A stretch of 64,000 bases of DNA from assembly GCF_900103445.1 (NCBI RefSeq), contig NZ_FNHS01000020.1, positions 1-64,000 of the forward strand, written 5' to 3'. The notes beneath the pieces were generated by a model. It was given only the letters and a program-made list of their open reading frames with translations, was not told the DNA's origin and did not search any database. Origin of the DNA: Methylobacterium phyllostachyos (GTDB lineage Bacteria > Pseudomonadota > Alphaproteobacteria > Rhizobiales > Beijerinckiaceae). This document shows positions 8,847 through 17,152 of this stretch, one piece after another. The position numbers and the translations under genes are program-made. Position 1 is the stretch's first letter. Each line of letters begins with the position of its first letter.

Positions 8847-9758
8847 TCACCCGAGGCCACCCCCGCGCATCCGTTCGACCAGGAAATCCACCAGCACCCG
8901 CACCCGGGCCGGCATGGCGGGACCGCCGACGAAAACTGCGTGGATCGCCTCGCGGTCCTGCGGGTTGAACGGCTCCAGGAGCGGCACCAGCCGGCCGGAG
9001 GCCAGTTCGTCCACGATGTGGAAGTTGCCGACGCGCGTGACGCCGCCCCCCCGCAGGGCGAGCTGCACCAGGGTCTCACCATTGTTGGCCGCGATGGAGC
9101 CGGTGACCGGCAGGATGGAATCACGGCCGTCCTCGCGGAACGGCCAGCCCGGCTCGGCGCGGCGGAACGTGAAATCCAGGCAGTTGTGCCGGGCCAGATC
9201 GGTGGGCCGGCGCGGCGTGCCCGCTCGAGCGAGGTAGGCCGGCGCCGCCACCACGGTCCGGCCGGTCTCGCCGAGGCGGCGGGCGGTGAGCGGGCTATCG
9301 GCGAGGGGGCCGAACCGGATCGCCACGTCGGCCCGGCCACCCAGAATGTCGGCGAGTTCGTCGCTTAGGTCGATCTCGACCGTGATGCCGGGATGGCGTT
9401 CGACGAAGTCGGCGAGCAGCGGCACGATCACCAGCCGGCCATGCGCGGTGGCAGCACTGACCCGGACCCGCCCGCGCGGGCAACCGCGGTTGGCGAGCGC
9501 GGCTTCGGTCTCGTCGAGATCCGCCAGGATGCGGCGCGCCGCCCGCCCGTAGGTCTCGCCCTCGGCGGTGAGCCGCAGAGTCCGGGTGGTGCGAACCAGG
9601 AGCTGCACCCCGAGCCGCGCCTCGATCCGGGCGACGATCCGGCTGACCGCCGAGGGCGTCAGACCGAGCCGGCGCGCGGCGCCCGAGAGGCTGCCGGCCT
9701 CCGCCACCGCCACGAACACCGCCATCTCGCCGGCGCGGTCGATCCTGTCGTGCTGCAT
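8847..9758 (-). CDS. LysR family transcriptional regulator
   Basis: At 303 residues it has a normal LysR length. The N-terminal winged helix (MAVFVAVAEAGSLSGAARRL, then LTPSAVSRIVARIEARLGVQLL) is clear, and the C-terminal two-lobe effector domain (from residue ~90) has the LPVTGSIAANNG-type cleft region. It is divergent from an MFS exporter gene with 98 bases between the start codons, the classic arrangement for control of the neighbour. The inducer is unknown. Confidence 0.92.
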   Translation of the reverse strand: MQHDRIDRAGEMAVFVAVAEAGSLSGAARRLGLTPSAVSRIVARIEARLGVQLLVRTTRTLRLTAEGETYGRAARRILADLDETEAALANRGCPRGRVRVSAATAHGRLVIVPLLADFVERHPGITVEIDLSDELADILGGRADVAIRFGPLADSPLTARRLGETGRTVVAAPAYLARAGTPRRPTDLARHNCLDFTFRRAEPGWPFREDGRDSILPVTGSIAANNGETLVQLALRGGGVTRVGNFHIVDELASGRLVPLLEPFNPQDREAIHAVFVGGPAMPARVRVLVDFLVERMRGGGLG

Positions 9759-9856
9759 TCGTGACGTCCAAGCACAGATCCTGATCCGTCCAGCAGGCTA
9801 CTGTCCGTCGCATGAATCGGCCACCTGCGTTTCCGGAACAACCGGAGACGATCCCT

Positions 9857-11023
9857 ATGGCGCTCAACCCACCCTTGCTGGCCCTGGCGGTCGGTGCCTT
9901 TGGTATCGGCGTGACCGAATTCACCCCGATGGGCATGCTCCCCCTCATCGCGGGCGACCTGAACGTTTCGATCCCCGCAGCAGGCCTCGTGGTCAGCGCC
10001 TACGCGCTCGGTGTGCTGCTGGGCGCGCCGCTGATGACGCTCGCCACCGCCCGCATGGGCCGGCGGCGCCTGCTGGTCGGGCTGATGGCGATCTTCACCC
10101 TCGGCAACCTGATGGCGGCACTCGCCGACAGCTACGCCATGCTGGTCGTCGCCCGGCTCGTGACCTCCCTGAACCACGGCGCGTTCTTCGGGGTCGGCTC
10201 GGTGGTGGCCGCCGGAATCGTGCCGCCGGAGCGTCGCGCTGCCGCGGTGGCCGCCATGTTCTCCGGCCTCACCATCGCGCTGATCGGCGGCGTGCCGCTC
10301 GCTGCCTGGTTCGGTGAATTCTTCGGCTGGCGCACGGCCTTCTGGGGTATCGCGGCCGTCGGCCTCCTCGCCATGCTGGCGCTGCGTCTCGCCCTACCGG
10401 AGCTGAAGCCGGCGGCGAAGGACGACCTGCGGGCAGAGCTGCGCGTGCTCGGGCGCGGGCCGGTGCTCGCCGCGCTGGCATTGACCGTCGTCGGCGCCAG
10501 CGCGATGTTCACGGTGTACACCTACATCGTGCCGATCCTGCGGACCGAGACCGGCGCGGCGACCCCCTTCGTGACCGCGATGCTGGTCCTCTACGGAATC
10601 GGCCTCACCGTCGGCAATTGGCTTGGCGGCCGGCTCGCCGACCGCTCGGTCGATGGCACGATCATCGGCTCCCTCGCCGGACTCGCCGTCGTCCTGGCGC
10701 TGTTCGCGGCGGGCATGCACGGAGCGATGCCCGCGGCGATCCTGATCTTCCTCTGGGGCGTGGGCAGCTTCGCCCTGGTGCCGCCGCTCCAGACACGAGT
10801 GATGGAGAAGGCCGCCGAGGCGCCCAACCTCGCCTCCGCGATGAATATCGGTGCCTTCAACCTGGGCAACGCCATCGGGGCGGCGGCGGGCGGTGGCGTG
10901 ATCGATGCCGGACTCGGGTTCCCGGCGGTGTCGCTCGCCGGAGCCGCCATGGCGGCGGCGGGCCTCGCCCTGCTTCTATGGCTGCGCCGCGGAACCCGGG
11001 AACGGATCGCCGCAGCCTGTTGA
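9857..11023 (+). CDS. MFS transporter, DHA1-type (arabinose-efflux-like)
   Basis: From ATG 9857 the protein has 388 residues and about 12 membrane helices. It opens LLALAVGAFGIGVTEFTPMGMLPLIA, with the loop 2-3 motif LATARMGRRRLLVG and a SLNHGAFFGVG helix typical of the AraJ/YdhP-like DHA1 exporters. GGAG lies ten bases before this ATG, so I prefer it to the ATG at 9812 in the same frame. Substrate is unknown; control by the divergent LysR gene is likely. Confidence 0.88.
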   Translation: MALNPPLLALAVGAFGIGVTEFTPMGMLPLIAGDLNVSIPAAGLVVSAYALGVLLGAPLMTLATARMGRRRLLVGLMAIFTLGNLMAALADSYAMLVVARLVTSLNHGAFFGVGSVVAAGIVPPERRAAAVAAMFSGLTIALIGGVPLAAWFGEFFGWRTAFWGIAAVGLLAMLALRLALPELKPAAKDDLRAELRVLGRGPVLAALALTVVGASAMFTVYTYIVPILRTETGAATPFVTAMLVLYGIGLTVGNWLGGRLADRSVDGTIIGSLAGLAVVLALFAAGMHGAMPAAILIFLWGVGSFALVPPLQTRVMEKAAEAPNLASAMNIGAFNLGNAIGAAAGGGVIDAGLGFPAVSLAGAAMAAAGLALLLWLRRGTRERIAAAC

Positions 11024-11177
11024 TCAGGCCACGATTCCCCGGAGAAGCCGCTCAGTGTTGCACCCCGGTCCTTGCGGTAAGGAAGGCGCAAGCTTAACGA
11101 GCCTATTGGGTTGGGGAGTGGCACGCGACGGTTGCCGAAAAGGCCCGCGGGTGCGCGTAGGACGATTGAGGTTCCCC

Positions 11178-12668
11178 ATGACGGTGCGTCTCGCGACGAC
11201 CGCGCGGATGCTGGCGGCCGCTTCCCTGCTGGTCCTCTCCCTTGCCGCCTGCCAGGACGGATCTGGTATCAACGGTCCGAGCGCGCGCAGCCTCGCGCCG
11301 ATCGCTCCGCAGACGGTCGCACTGATGCAGTCCAAGGGGATGCAGCAATCCGACCCGATCCTGATCCGCGCCTTCAAGAAGGAGGCGGAGATGGAGGTCT
11401 GGAAGAAGGGCGCCGACGGCCGCTACGCCCTCCTGAAGACCTACCCGATCTGCCGCTGGTCCGGACAGCTCGGCCCCAAGACACGGGAGGGCGACCGGCA
11501 GGCCCCGGAGGGGTTCTACACGATCACCCCGGGCCTGATGAACCCGAACTCTTCGTATTATCTCTCGTTCGATACCGGCTTCCCGAACGCCGTCGACCGG
11601 GCCAACGGGCGCACCGGGCGCTACCTGATGGTTCACGGCACCTGCTCGTCGGCGGGCTGTTTCGCCATGACCGACGCGACCATCGCGGAGATCTACGCCA
11701 TCGCCCGCGAGGCGTTCATCGGCGGCCAGCGCAGCTTCCAGTTCCAATCCTACCCGTTCCGGATGACGGCCGAGAATATGGCCAAGTTCCGCAACGACCC
11801 GAACATCGGCTTCTGGCAGAACCTCAAGGAGGGCTCGGATTATTTCGAGGCCCTGCGCGAGGAACCGAAGATTGGGCAGTGCGGCACCAAATACGTGTTC
11901 GGCGGCGCCGATGCGGCCGCCGGTGCGTGCAAGCCGCGGGTCGAGCCGGAGGTGGCGGAGAAGCGGGAGCGCGACGCGCGCGCGGTCGCCGAACTGGTCG
12001 CGAAGGGCACCCCGGCGGTGCGGGTGGTCTACCAGGACGGCGGCCAGAACCCGGTCTTCCGCCCACCGGCCAACACGAGCGCCTTCGCGAGCCTTGGCGG
12101 CACCGAGACGGTGCTGCCCTACGACGCCAAGGAGTACGGCCGGCACAATCTCGGCGACGTCAGCCGGCCGGAGACCCTGGCGGCGGGCCCGCAGGAGATC
12201 GAGATCAGCCCGAAGGGCCAGCCGGTGATGCTGGCCGGCGCCGAGCCGGCGCCCCCCGTCAAGGCCGCCAAGGCAGGCCGGGGCCCGGGCAGGGAGCCGG
12301 CGCAAAAGCCCGTCGCCACAACCCTCATGGCGAACCACGCCGAGCCCGACGCCAAGGTCGAGACGACCGCGGCCCTCCCCGAGAAGCCCGCCCGCATCGC
12401 CGTGGCGGACGCGGATGGCGACCCGAGCAGCTATCAGAAGATGTTCGGAAAGCTGTTCGCCAAGGACGACCCGGCCCCCGCCCCCCCGCCGACCCCGGCA
12501 GTCGACGCCACTTCGGTGCCCGAGCCGGTCAAGCTCGCGCACGCCACCGAGAAGGTCGCGCCGAAGGCGGCCGCCAAGGCGCATGCGGTCAAGACCGCCA
12601 AAGTCGAGCCAAAGGCCGACACAAAGCCCGCACTCCGAAAGGGCGAGGCCGAGAAGACCAAGCCCTGA
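11178..12668 (+). CDS. L,D-transpeptidase (YkuD-fold) lipoprotein
   Basis: The protein has 496 residues. Residues 1-25 form a lipoprotein signal peptide ending LSLAAC with C25 as the lipid anchor. The YkuD-like domain follows, with the catalytic pattern MVHGTCSSAGCFAMTD (His, then SxGC). It resembles the YafK/murein L,D-transpeptidase subgroup that cross-links peptidoglycan or attaches proteins to it. The last ~220 residues are a low-complexity Ala/Pro/Lys-rich tail with little predicted structure. The ATG at 11178 was chosen for the signal peptide; TTGAGG precedes it. Confidence 0.85.
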   Translation: MTVRLATTARMLAAASLLVLSLAACQDGSGINGPSARSLAPIAPQTVALMQSKGMQQSDPILIRAFKKEAEMEVWKKGADGRYALLKTYPICRWSGQLGPKTREGDRQAPEGFYTITPGLMNPNSSYYLSFDTGFPNAVDRANGRTGRYLMVHGTCSSAGCFAMTDATIAEIYAIAREAFIGGQRSFQFQSYPFRMTAENMAKFRNDPNIGFWQNLKEGSDYFEALREEPKIGQCGTKYVFGGADAAAGACKPRVEPEVAEKRERDARAVAELVAKGTPAVRVVYQDGGQNPVFRPPANTSAFASLGGTETVLPYDAKEYGRHNLGDVSRPETLAAGPQEIEISPKGQPVMLAGAEPAPPVKAAKAGRGPGREPAQKPVATTLMANHAEPDAKVETTAALPEKPARIAVADADGDPSSYQKMFGKLFAKDDPAPAPPPTPAVDATSVPEPVKLAHATEKVAPKAAAKAHAVKTAKVEPKADTKPALRKGEAEKTKP

Positions 12669-12699
12669 CCCAGGTCCCGGCCCACCGCCGGCATTTCGC

Positions 12700-12738
12700 G
12701 AGGCGGTTCTCCGCGGCGCGTCCCCGGAGAACCGCCTC
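12700..12738 (+). terminator. Hairpin after the L,D-transpeptidase gene
   Basis: A perfect 14-bp inverted repeat (GAGGCGGTTCTCCG at 12700-12713 with its complement at 12725-12738) with an 11-nt loop sits 32 bases beyond the stop. No clear T run follows. It is a good candidate for a transcription terminator or 3'-end stabiliser. Confidence 0.55.
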
Positions 12739-13159
12739 GATATCGGCGACCGGGCGCGCCGTCATCGCCGCATAGCGGATGACGGCGCCCCCGATCCTCG
12801 ATTCCTGGTCCGCCAGGGTACTGGGTCCGGCACCGCACAGCCGCAGGTTCATGCGCCGACGGACAACGCTTTCGCCGGATCTGCGCGTCGGCAACGGCAG
12901 CCCCAGCCCCGCCGCAAAGCCTGTGCGCCTTGCTCGGTGAGCGGATCCAGAGCGCCGTGGATCGTCACCATCGAGCTCGGTCGCGCAGCCTTCAAGGCCG
13001 CGACAGCCCTGCGGTTATCGGGGATCAGGATGGGCTGCGCCTGAGCCCTCAGCATCGCCAAGCGAGGGACGGCGCAGGAGACGCCTGCAAACCGAACCGA
13101 AGTGTCGCTGCGGATCGGCGCAAAGCGTTGCGGGCCGCCCGCCGGATCCGTGGCGCGCC
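12739..13159. other. Intergenic stretch without a supported gene
   Basis: There are about 420 bases of normal GC content between the terminator hairpin and the small YqaE gene. Open frames exist on both strands, but their translations are Arg/Pro-rich, match nothing I know and lack convincing ribosome binding sites. I see no RNA gene or repeat here. Confidence 0.5.
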
Positions 13160-13333
13160 TCAGAGCAACGCGCGATCGCGATTCATCAGCCAAAGGGCAT
13201 GGACGGTGCCCGGCAGCCAGCCGAGGATCCAGAGCAGGATATTCAGCAGGAACTGCAGCCCGAAGCCGGTGGTGACGAGAACCGCGATCGGTGGGAAAAA
13301 GATCGCGAGAAGGATGCGGACAAGGCTAGACAC
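13160..13333 (-). CDS. YqaE/Pmp3 family small membrane protein
   Basis: This 57-residue protein starts with GTG (13333) and has GGAG at a good distance upstream on the minus strand. It has two membrane helices with the family pattern: LLAIFFPPIAVLVTTGFG, then LLNILLWILGWLPGTVHALW. Pmp3/YqaE proteins are small inner-membrane proteins associated with salt, cold or membrane-potential stress. It is complete and of usual length. Confidence 0.88.
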   Translation of the reverse strand: MSSLVRILLAIFFPPIAVLVTTGFGLQFLLNILLWILGWLPGTVHALWLMNRDRALL

Positions 13334-13426
13334 GGGCGCTCCGGGGCTGGGGTCCTGAGGCAGTCACGCTCAAACGAAGGGCAGCCCTCTCCGTTCCCGA
13401 GGTGCCCAGGGCGGCGTACCGCCCGC

Positions 13427-13696
13427 TCATAGGCCCTCGCCGCCGGCCCCATCCTTCGCGCGCGCCGCCATCGCCTCGAGCATCCGGAGTGCGTGACGGC
13501 GTCTCTCGAAGCCCGGAAGGGCGCAATAGGCTCGGACCACGCGGAACAGCATCGCGGCGCTGTCATAGACGCCGCGGCGCGGTGAATCGGAACCCCAATC
13601 CGGCCTATGGCGGGGTCCAAGGAAAGCATCGATGTCCGTTCCGTTCGCCGCCGCAATTCTCTGCAACAAACTTAAGGTCAATTGATTCCTCGGCAC
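13427..13696 (-). CDS. Short ORF resembling the C-terminal part of an XRE-type regulator
   Basis: The 89-residue frame starts at GTG 13696 with GGAG seven bases before it; a stop codon lies just upstream in frame. The opening LTLSLLQRIAAANGTDIDAFLG resembles the last helix of an XRE DNA-binding domain (LxLLxRIAxALGxDL), and the tail VVRAYCALPGFERRRHALRMLEAMA resembles C-terminal helices seen after such domains. The recognition helices are missing. It is either a truncated remnant retaining a translation start or a small unrelated gene. It borders an AT-rich stretch. Confidence 0.4.
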   Translation of the reverse strand: MPRNQLTLSLLQRIAAANGTDIDAFLGPRHRPDWGSDSPRRGVYDSAAMLFRVVRAYCALPGFERRRHALRMLEAMAARAKDGAGGEGL

Positions 13697-14160
13697 ATCA
13701 ATTCTCCGTCAAAAAAGCCGGGATCTCCTTATTGGTATCTCCACCCTATTCCCATGATCATCAAAAATAATTTCTGACGGTACAGATTTCTGCCTTTTGA
13801 TTCCTTGATCAGAATCATGCCTTCAGTAAGAGCATTCGTCAAATCTCATGCGCCATTCCTGACGGGATACGTCATTCAAAATTCTTGGACAATGCACCAA
13901 ACATAGCATAAATTCATAGGTCAATATTCGGATCCTACGCGGATGTACTGGGATGTTTGCCGCGATCGCGAGAGCAAATGGTTCCAGATCAATTCTAATC
14001 TCAGGTTGGCCACGCGCGTGGACGCAGCGCCATCGGGCCAGGGGCGTCATCCACGTCGGCCCCGTCCCGAGACACCTGAAGGGCGTCGTCGATCCCTTCC
14101 TCTGGCGCGTGCTGGCAGGTCAGGCCCGGGGCCGCGCGTGATGGACAGGGCGCGCGCATG
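13697..14160. other. AT-rich intergenic stretch
   Basis: Roughly the first 300 bases are clearly richer in A/T than anything else in the left half of the window, and no frame here looks like a gene. It contains no obvious tRNA-like or repeat structure. The composition suggests acquired or decaying DNA. Confidence 0.5.
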
Positions 14161-14170
14161 CGGGCTGTAG

Positions 14171-14640
14171 CAGGGCTTCCGCGCCCCCATCCAGCAGCAC
14201 GACGGCAACGCGGCCTGCATCGGCTTTAACGGCGCCCGTCTCGGCCTTTCGATCGGTGAGCAAGCCGTCCTGCCTCTGACCGCCACCGATGCCCGCCCAT
14301 GGCGAAGGCGATCCCGCATCACCGAGCGCAGGTGCGAGGCTCGAAATCAATGGCCGGTTGCCGGAGGGACAGCTTGGGACAGACCCGTCCTGGTATCGAA
14401 CGCGACGCTCTTACTCCATCGACGGGTTGGCTGCCCCTCGGTCGCCGGACGGATGGCGACATGGTCGCGGCCTCCGCGCGCCCTCGGCCGACGCCGCGGC
14501 CCCATCGCCTCTCTCCTCGAAATCGATCCGGGAGCGGAGCGCGGCCAAAAAGTCTTCGAACGCCGGCCTAAACGCGATCGCCCGCCTTCGAAGAGCCGAT
14601 CAACGATCTATTGAACCACCGCGGCGCCGGGTGGACGACG
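14171..14640 (+). pseudogene. Possible remnant of a LuxR-type (autoinducer-domain) regulator
   Basis: Read from 14171, directly after an in-frame TAG, the frame gives GFRAPIQQHDGNAACIGFNG and ARLGLSIGEQAVLPLTA. This resembles the middle of LuxR autoinducer-binding domains (G-x-x-x-P-I, then DG-x-x-A-C-x-G-F-x-G, then a helix). Past ~14300 the sequence is garbled. A different frame near 14560-14620 gives NAGLNAIARLRRAD, reminiscent of the helix after a LuxR HTH. No intact domain or start is present. This is a by-eye match only. Confidence 0.3.
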
Positions 14641-14680
14641 CTGGCCGGGGCGCGGGGCCTGACCCGCGCCGCCCTCCGCC

Positions 14681-16273
14681 TCAAGGCTTCTGCGTCGGCG
14701 GCGTGATGGCCGTGGGCACGTTCACCGCCTGCTTCTCCGGGTTCTTCACCTGGCTGTAGGCGACGTTGGCAAAGGTGCCGATCACCGCCGGCCAACTCGG
14801 GCTGGCATATTGCGGATCGTCACGCCCGACCTTGCAGAACGCGGTCGTCAGGGCGTTGACCACGTCGTCGTCGTTGGCCCCCGTCGCGGCGCCCTTGATC
14901 TGTGGGACCAGCCGGACCAGCGTCGGCACGAAGTCCTGCTGCTTCAGGCCCTTGAGGGTATTCTGCACGCCGATCTGATCGAAGGCGGCCTTCAGCTTGT
15001 CCTGCTCGATCTCGGCACAGGGCGCGGTGCCGGCCAGCATGGTCCGGGTCGCGGCCCGGGCTTCGGAGGCTTTGTTGCCGGTCACCGGCGGCGCCTTGTT
15101 GCCCCAGGAATTGCGGATGTAATCGGTGACGTTCTTCACCTCGACATCGGTCATCTGCTGGCCGATCGCCACCATCGGGGCGAGGCCGCTCTGAGCGGCG
15201 AGGCCGCCATAGATCACCCGCAGCACCGTCTCGGGCCCATCCGACATGACCGAGGTGTTCCCCGCCAGGTTGGGCACCGCCCCCTCGATGCCCTTGCCGT
15301 CGGGCTGGTGGCAGGAGGAGCAATAGGTCAGGTAGGTGGAGGCCCCGGGCGCATTGGCCGTGTCGAAGACCGCAAGGTCCTTCGGCTTGTAGGTCTGCTT
15401 GGCGGGAACCGTACGCAGATAGGCGACCATCGCCTTCAGATCCTCCTCCTTCACCTTGGAGAGGGATTCCATGATGGTCTGGCGCATCGGCCCGGCGGCG
15501 ACACCCGGTCGGTCGCCCGGGGCGGTGCCGGTCTTGAGGTAGGTCACCACCTGCTCGTCGGTCCAGGCGCCGATACCCTGGTGGCCGTCGGGCGTGATGT
15601 TGGGCGCGTACCAGCCGTCGATCACGCCGCCGCCGAACCGGCCCGCGAAGCTCGAATTGCCCACGAGCTTGTTCTCGTTGTGGCACATGGCGCAGTGGCC
15701 CAGCCCTTCGACGAGATAGGCGCCGCGGTTGACCTCGGCGCTGGCATTCGGATCGGGCTTGAAGCGCTCCTCGGTGAAGAACGCCGTCCGCCAGGTCACC
15801 AGCGCCGTACGGACGCTGAACGGAAACGGGATCTGGCTCTCCTGACGCTTCTCGTTCACCGCCGGGACCGATTGCAGGTAGGCCCAGATCGCCTTGGTGT
15901 CATCGTCGGTGACCTTGGTGAACCAGCCGAACGGGAAGGCGGGATAGAGGTAGCCGACGTTCTTGCTGTAGCCGTGCCGGAAGGCCTTCTCGAAATCGTC
16001 GTAGTTCCAATTGCCCAACCCGGTTTCCTTATCGGGGGTCAGGTTGGGGGTCATGATCACGCCGAAAGGCATGGCCAGCGCGTAATTGCCGGCGAGGTAC
16101 TTGCCGCCCGGCGCCGTGTGGCAGGCCGCGCAATCACCCATGGTGACGAGGTACTTGCCGCGCTCGATCGCGTCGGACAACCCATCCTGCGCCAGGGCAG
16201 GACCCGCCAGAACCATGGCCGTCAGCAGCGAGGCGGAGGCCCATCCCGAGGGGAGGGCATTCGTGCGCTTCAT
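14681..16273 (-). CDS. Triheme cytochrome c, dehydrogenase-subunit type
   Basis: The 530-residue protein has a signal peptide ending ...GPALAQ and three class-I cytochrome domains with heme motifs CAACH (near 47), CAMCH (near 195) and CSSCH (near 330). The layout and motifs such as GGKYLAGNYALAMPFGVIMTPN match the membrane-associated cytochrome c subunit of alcohol/gluconate-type dehydrogenases. A C-terminal segment of about 125 residues after the third domain is unusual. No dehydrogenase subunit is adjacent, so the electron donor is unknown. It is periplasmic. Its 5' end faces the bchP operon. Confidence 0.88.
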   Translation of the reverse strand: MKRTNALPSGWASASLLTAMVLAGPALAQDGLSDAIERGKYLVTMGDCAACHTAPGGKYLAGNYALAMPFGVIMTPNLTPDKETGLGNWNYDDFEKAFRHGYSKNVGYLYPAFPFGWFTKVTDDDTKAIWAYLQSVPAVNEKRQESQIPFPFSVRTALVTWRTAFFTEERFKPDPNASAEVNRGAYLVEGLGHCAMCHNENKLVGNSSFAGRFGGGVIDGWYAPNITPDGHQGIGAWTDEQVVTYLKTGTAPGDRPGVAAGPMRQTIMESLSKVKEEDLKAMVAYLRTVPAKQTYKPKDLAVFDTANAPGASTYLTYCSSCHQPDGKGIEGAVPNLAGNTSVMSDGPETVLRVIYGGLAAQSGLAPMVAIGQQMTDVEVKNVTDYIRNSWGNKAPPVTGNKASEARAATRTMLAGTAPCAEIEQDKLKAAFDQIGVQNTLKGLKQQDFVPTLVRLVPQIKGAATGANDDDVVNALTTAFCKVGRDDPQYASPSWPAVIGTFANVAYSQVKNPEKQAVNVPTAITPPTQKP

Positions 16274-16295
16274 GGCATCCTCTCCCAGGTGGACT

Positions 16296-16655
16296 TTAGA
16301 GTTGTTTCAAGCGGCTGACGCGCGTGAACGCGGCCGTTTGCGGCGTTGTTCCGGCCCAGGTCCGGCTGCGGCGTTGTGCCGTGGCCGCCCGAAATCGGAG
16401 GTTGAGATCGGCCAGATGGGCGACAAGCCCGGCGAGCATCCACCCGGCGACCGCGATCCAACCGGCCCCGACGAGGGCCGCCCGCAGGGCCAGCATCAGC
16501 GCGGCCCCGGAGGCGAGATTGGCCAGCAGGGACGGCAGCGGCAGCCCCTTGCGGCGGCCGATCCAGGCCAGGACGAGCGCTTCGCCGGCGACGAGCAGCA
16601 AAATCGCGTCGATGATCCGGCCGGAGGCGAACCAGGACGCGATCGAGCCCTCCAT
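16296..16655 (-). CDS. Small integral membrane protein in the bchP-tspO operon
   Basis: A 119-residue protein with about three hydrophobic helices (LLLVAGEALVLAWIG, LLANLASGAALMLALRAALV, WIAVAGWMLAGLVAHLADL) and a basic, probably cytoplasmic tail. Its ATG at 16655 overlaps the tspO stop, so it is translationally coupled as the third gene after bchP and tspO. I do not recognise the family. A role in pigment or membrane adaptation is only suggested by position. Confidence 0.7.
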   Translation of the reverse strand: MEGSIASWFASGRIIDAILLLVAGEALVLAWIGRRKGLPLPSLLANLASGAALMLALRAALVGAGWIAVAGWMLAGLVAHLADLNLRFRAATAQRRSRTWAGTTPQTAAFTRVSRLKQL

Positions 16656-17152
16656 CACGCCGGCTCCCCGAAGGGCGCGTTGAGGCGCACGATCCGCAGG
16701 TTCAGGCAGGCGGCGACGCTGACCCAGGCCAGATAGGGCAGGTTCAGGAGCCCGGCCGTCACGGAGACGCGGCCCGCGACCAGGACCAGCACGGCGATCG
16801 ACAGCCACAGGGCGGCAACCTCGGCGAGCGCCCAATCGGGACGGCGGAACCGGAAGAACAGCACGCTCCAGGCGATGTTGAGCAGCCCGTTCACCGCGTA
16901 GGCGGCCAGCAGCACGCCCCGGGCGGCGGGATCGGGATCGGCGTTCCAGACCATCACGGCGGCGATGGTGGTGAGCAGAAAGATGACGGTCCAGACCGGC
17001 CCGAAGGCCCAGTCCGGCGGCTTCCAGGCCGGGACGCGCAGGCGCCGGTACCACGCATCCGTCCGGGTCGCGAGACCGCCGGCCAAGGCCACCAGCAGGG
17101 CCGCAACGGCCGCAACGGCGGGCGCCCCCCAACCGGAACCGAGGAGCGTCAT
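16655..17152 (-). CDS. tspO: TspO/MBR family tryptophan-rich sensory protein
   Basis: The 165-residue product has five membrane helices and the TspO landmarks WYRRLRVPAWKPPDWAFGPVW, then NIAWSVLFFRFRRPDWAL and LPYLAWVSVAACLNLRIVRLN. TspO binds porphyrins and in Rhodobacter modulates photosynthesis gene expression by affecting tetrapyrrole efflux or turnover. The start overlaps the bchP stop (ATGA), so it is co-translated with the last enzyme of bacteriochlorophyll synthesis, which fits that role. Confidence 0.93.
   Translation of the reverse strand: MTLLGSGWGAPAVAAVAALLVALAGGLATRTDAWYRRLRVPAWKPPDWAFGPVWTVIFLLTTIAAVMVWNADPDPAARGVLLAAYAVNGLLNIAWSVLFFRFRRPDWALAEVAALWLSIAVLVLVAGRVSVTAGLLNLPYLAWVSVAACLNLRIVRLNAPFGEPA

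Noticed and set aside
12849..13193. A 114-codon minus-strand frame between the L,D-transpeptidase and yqaE genes
   Set aside because: Its composition looks random, it overlaps the 3' end of the well-supported YqaE gene in another frame, and it matches no family.
14810..16318. A 502-codon plus-strand frame opposite the cytochrome c gene
   Set aside because: The opposite strand encodes a clear triheme cytochrome with signal peptide; the plus-strand product has no recognisable feature.
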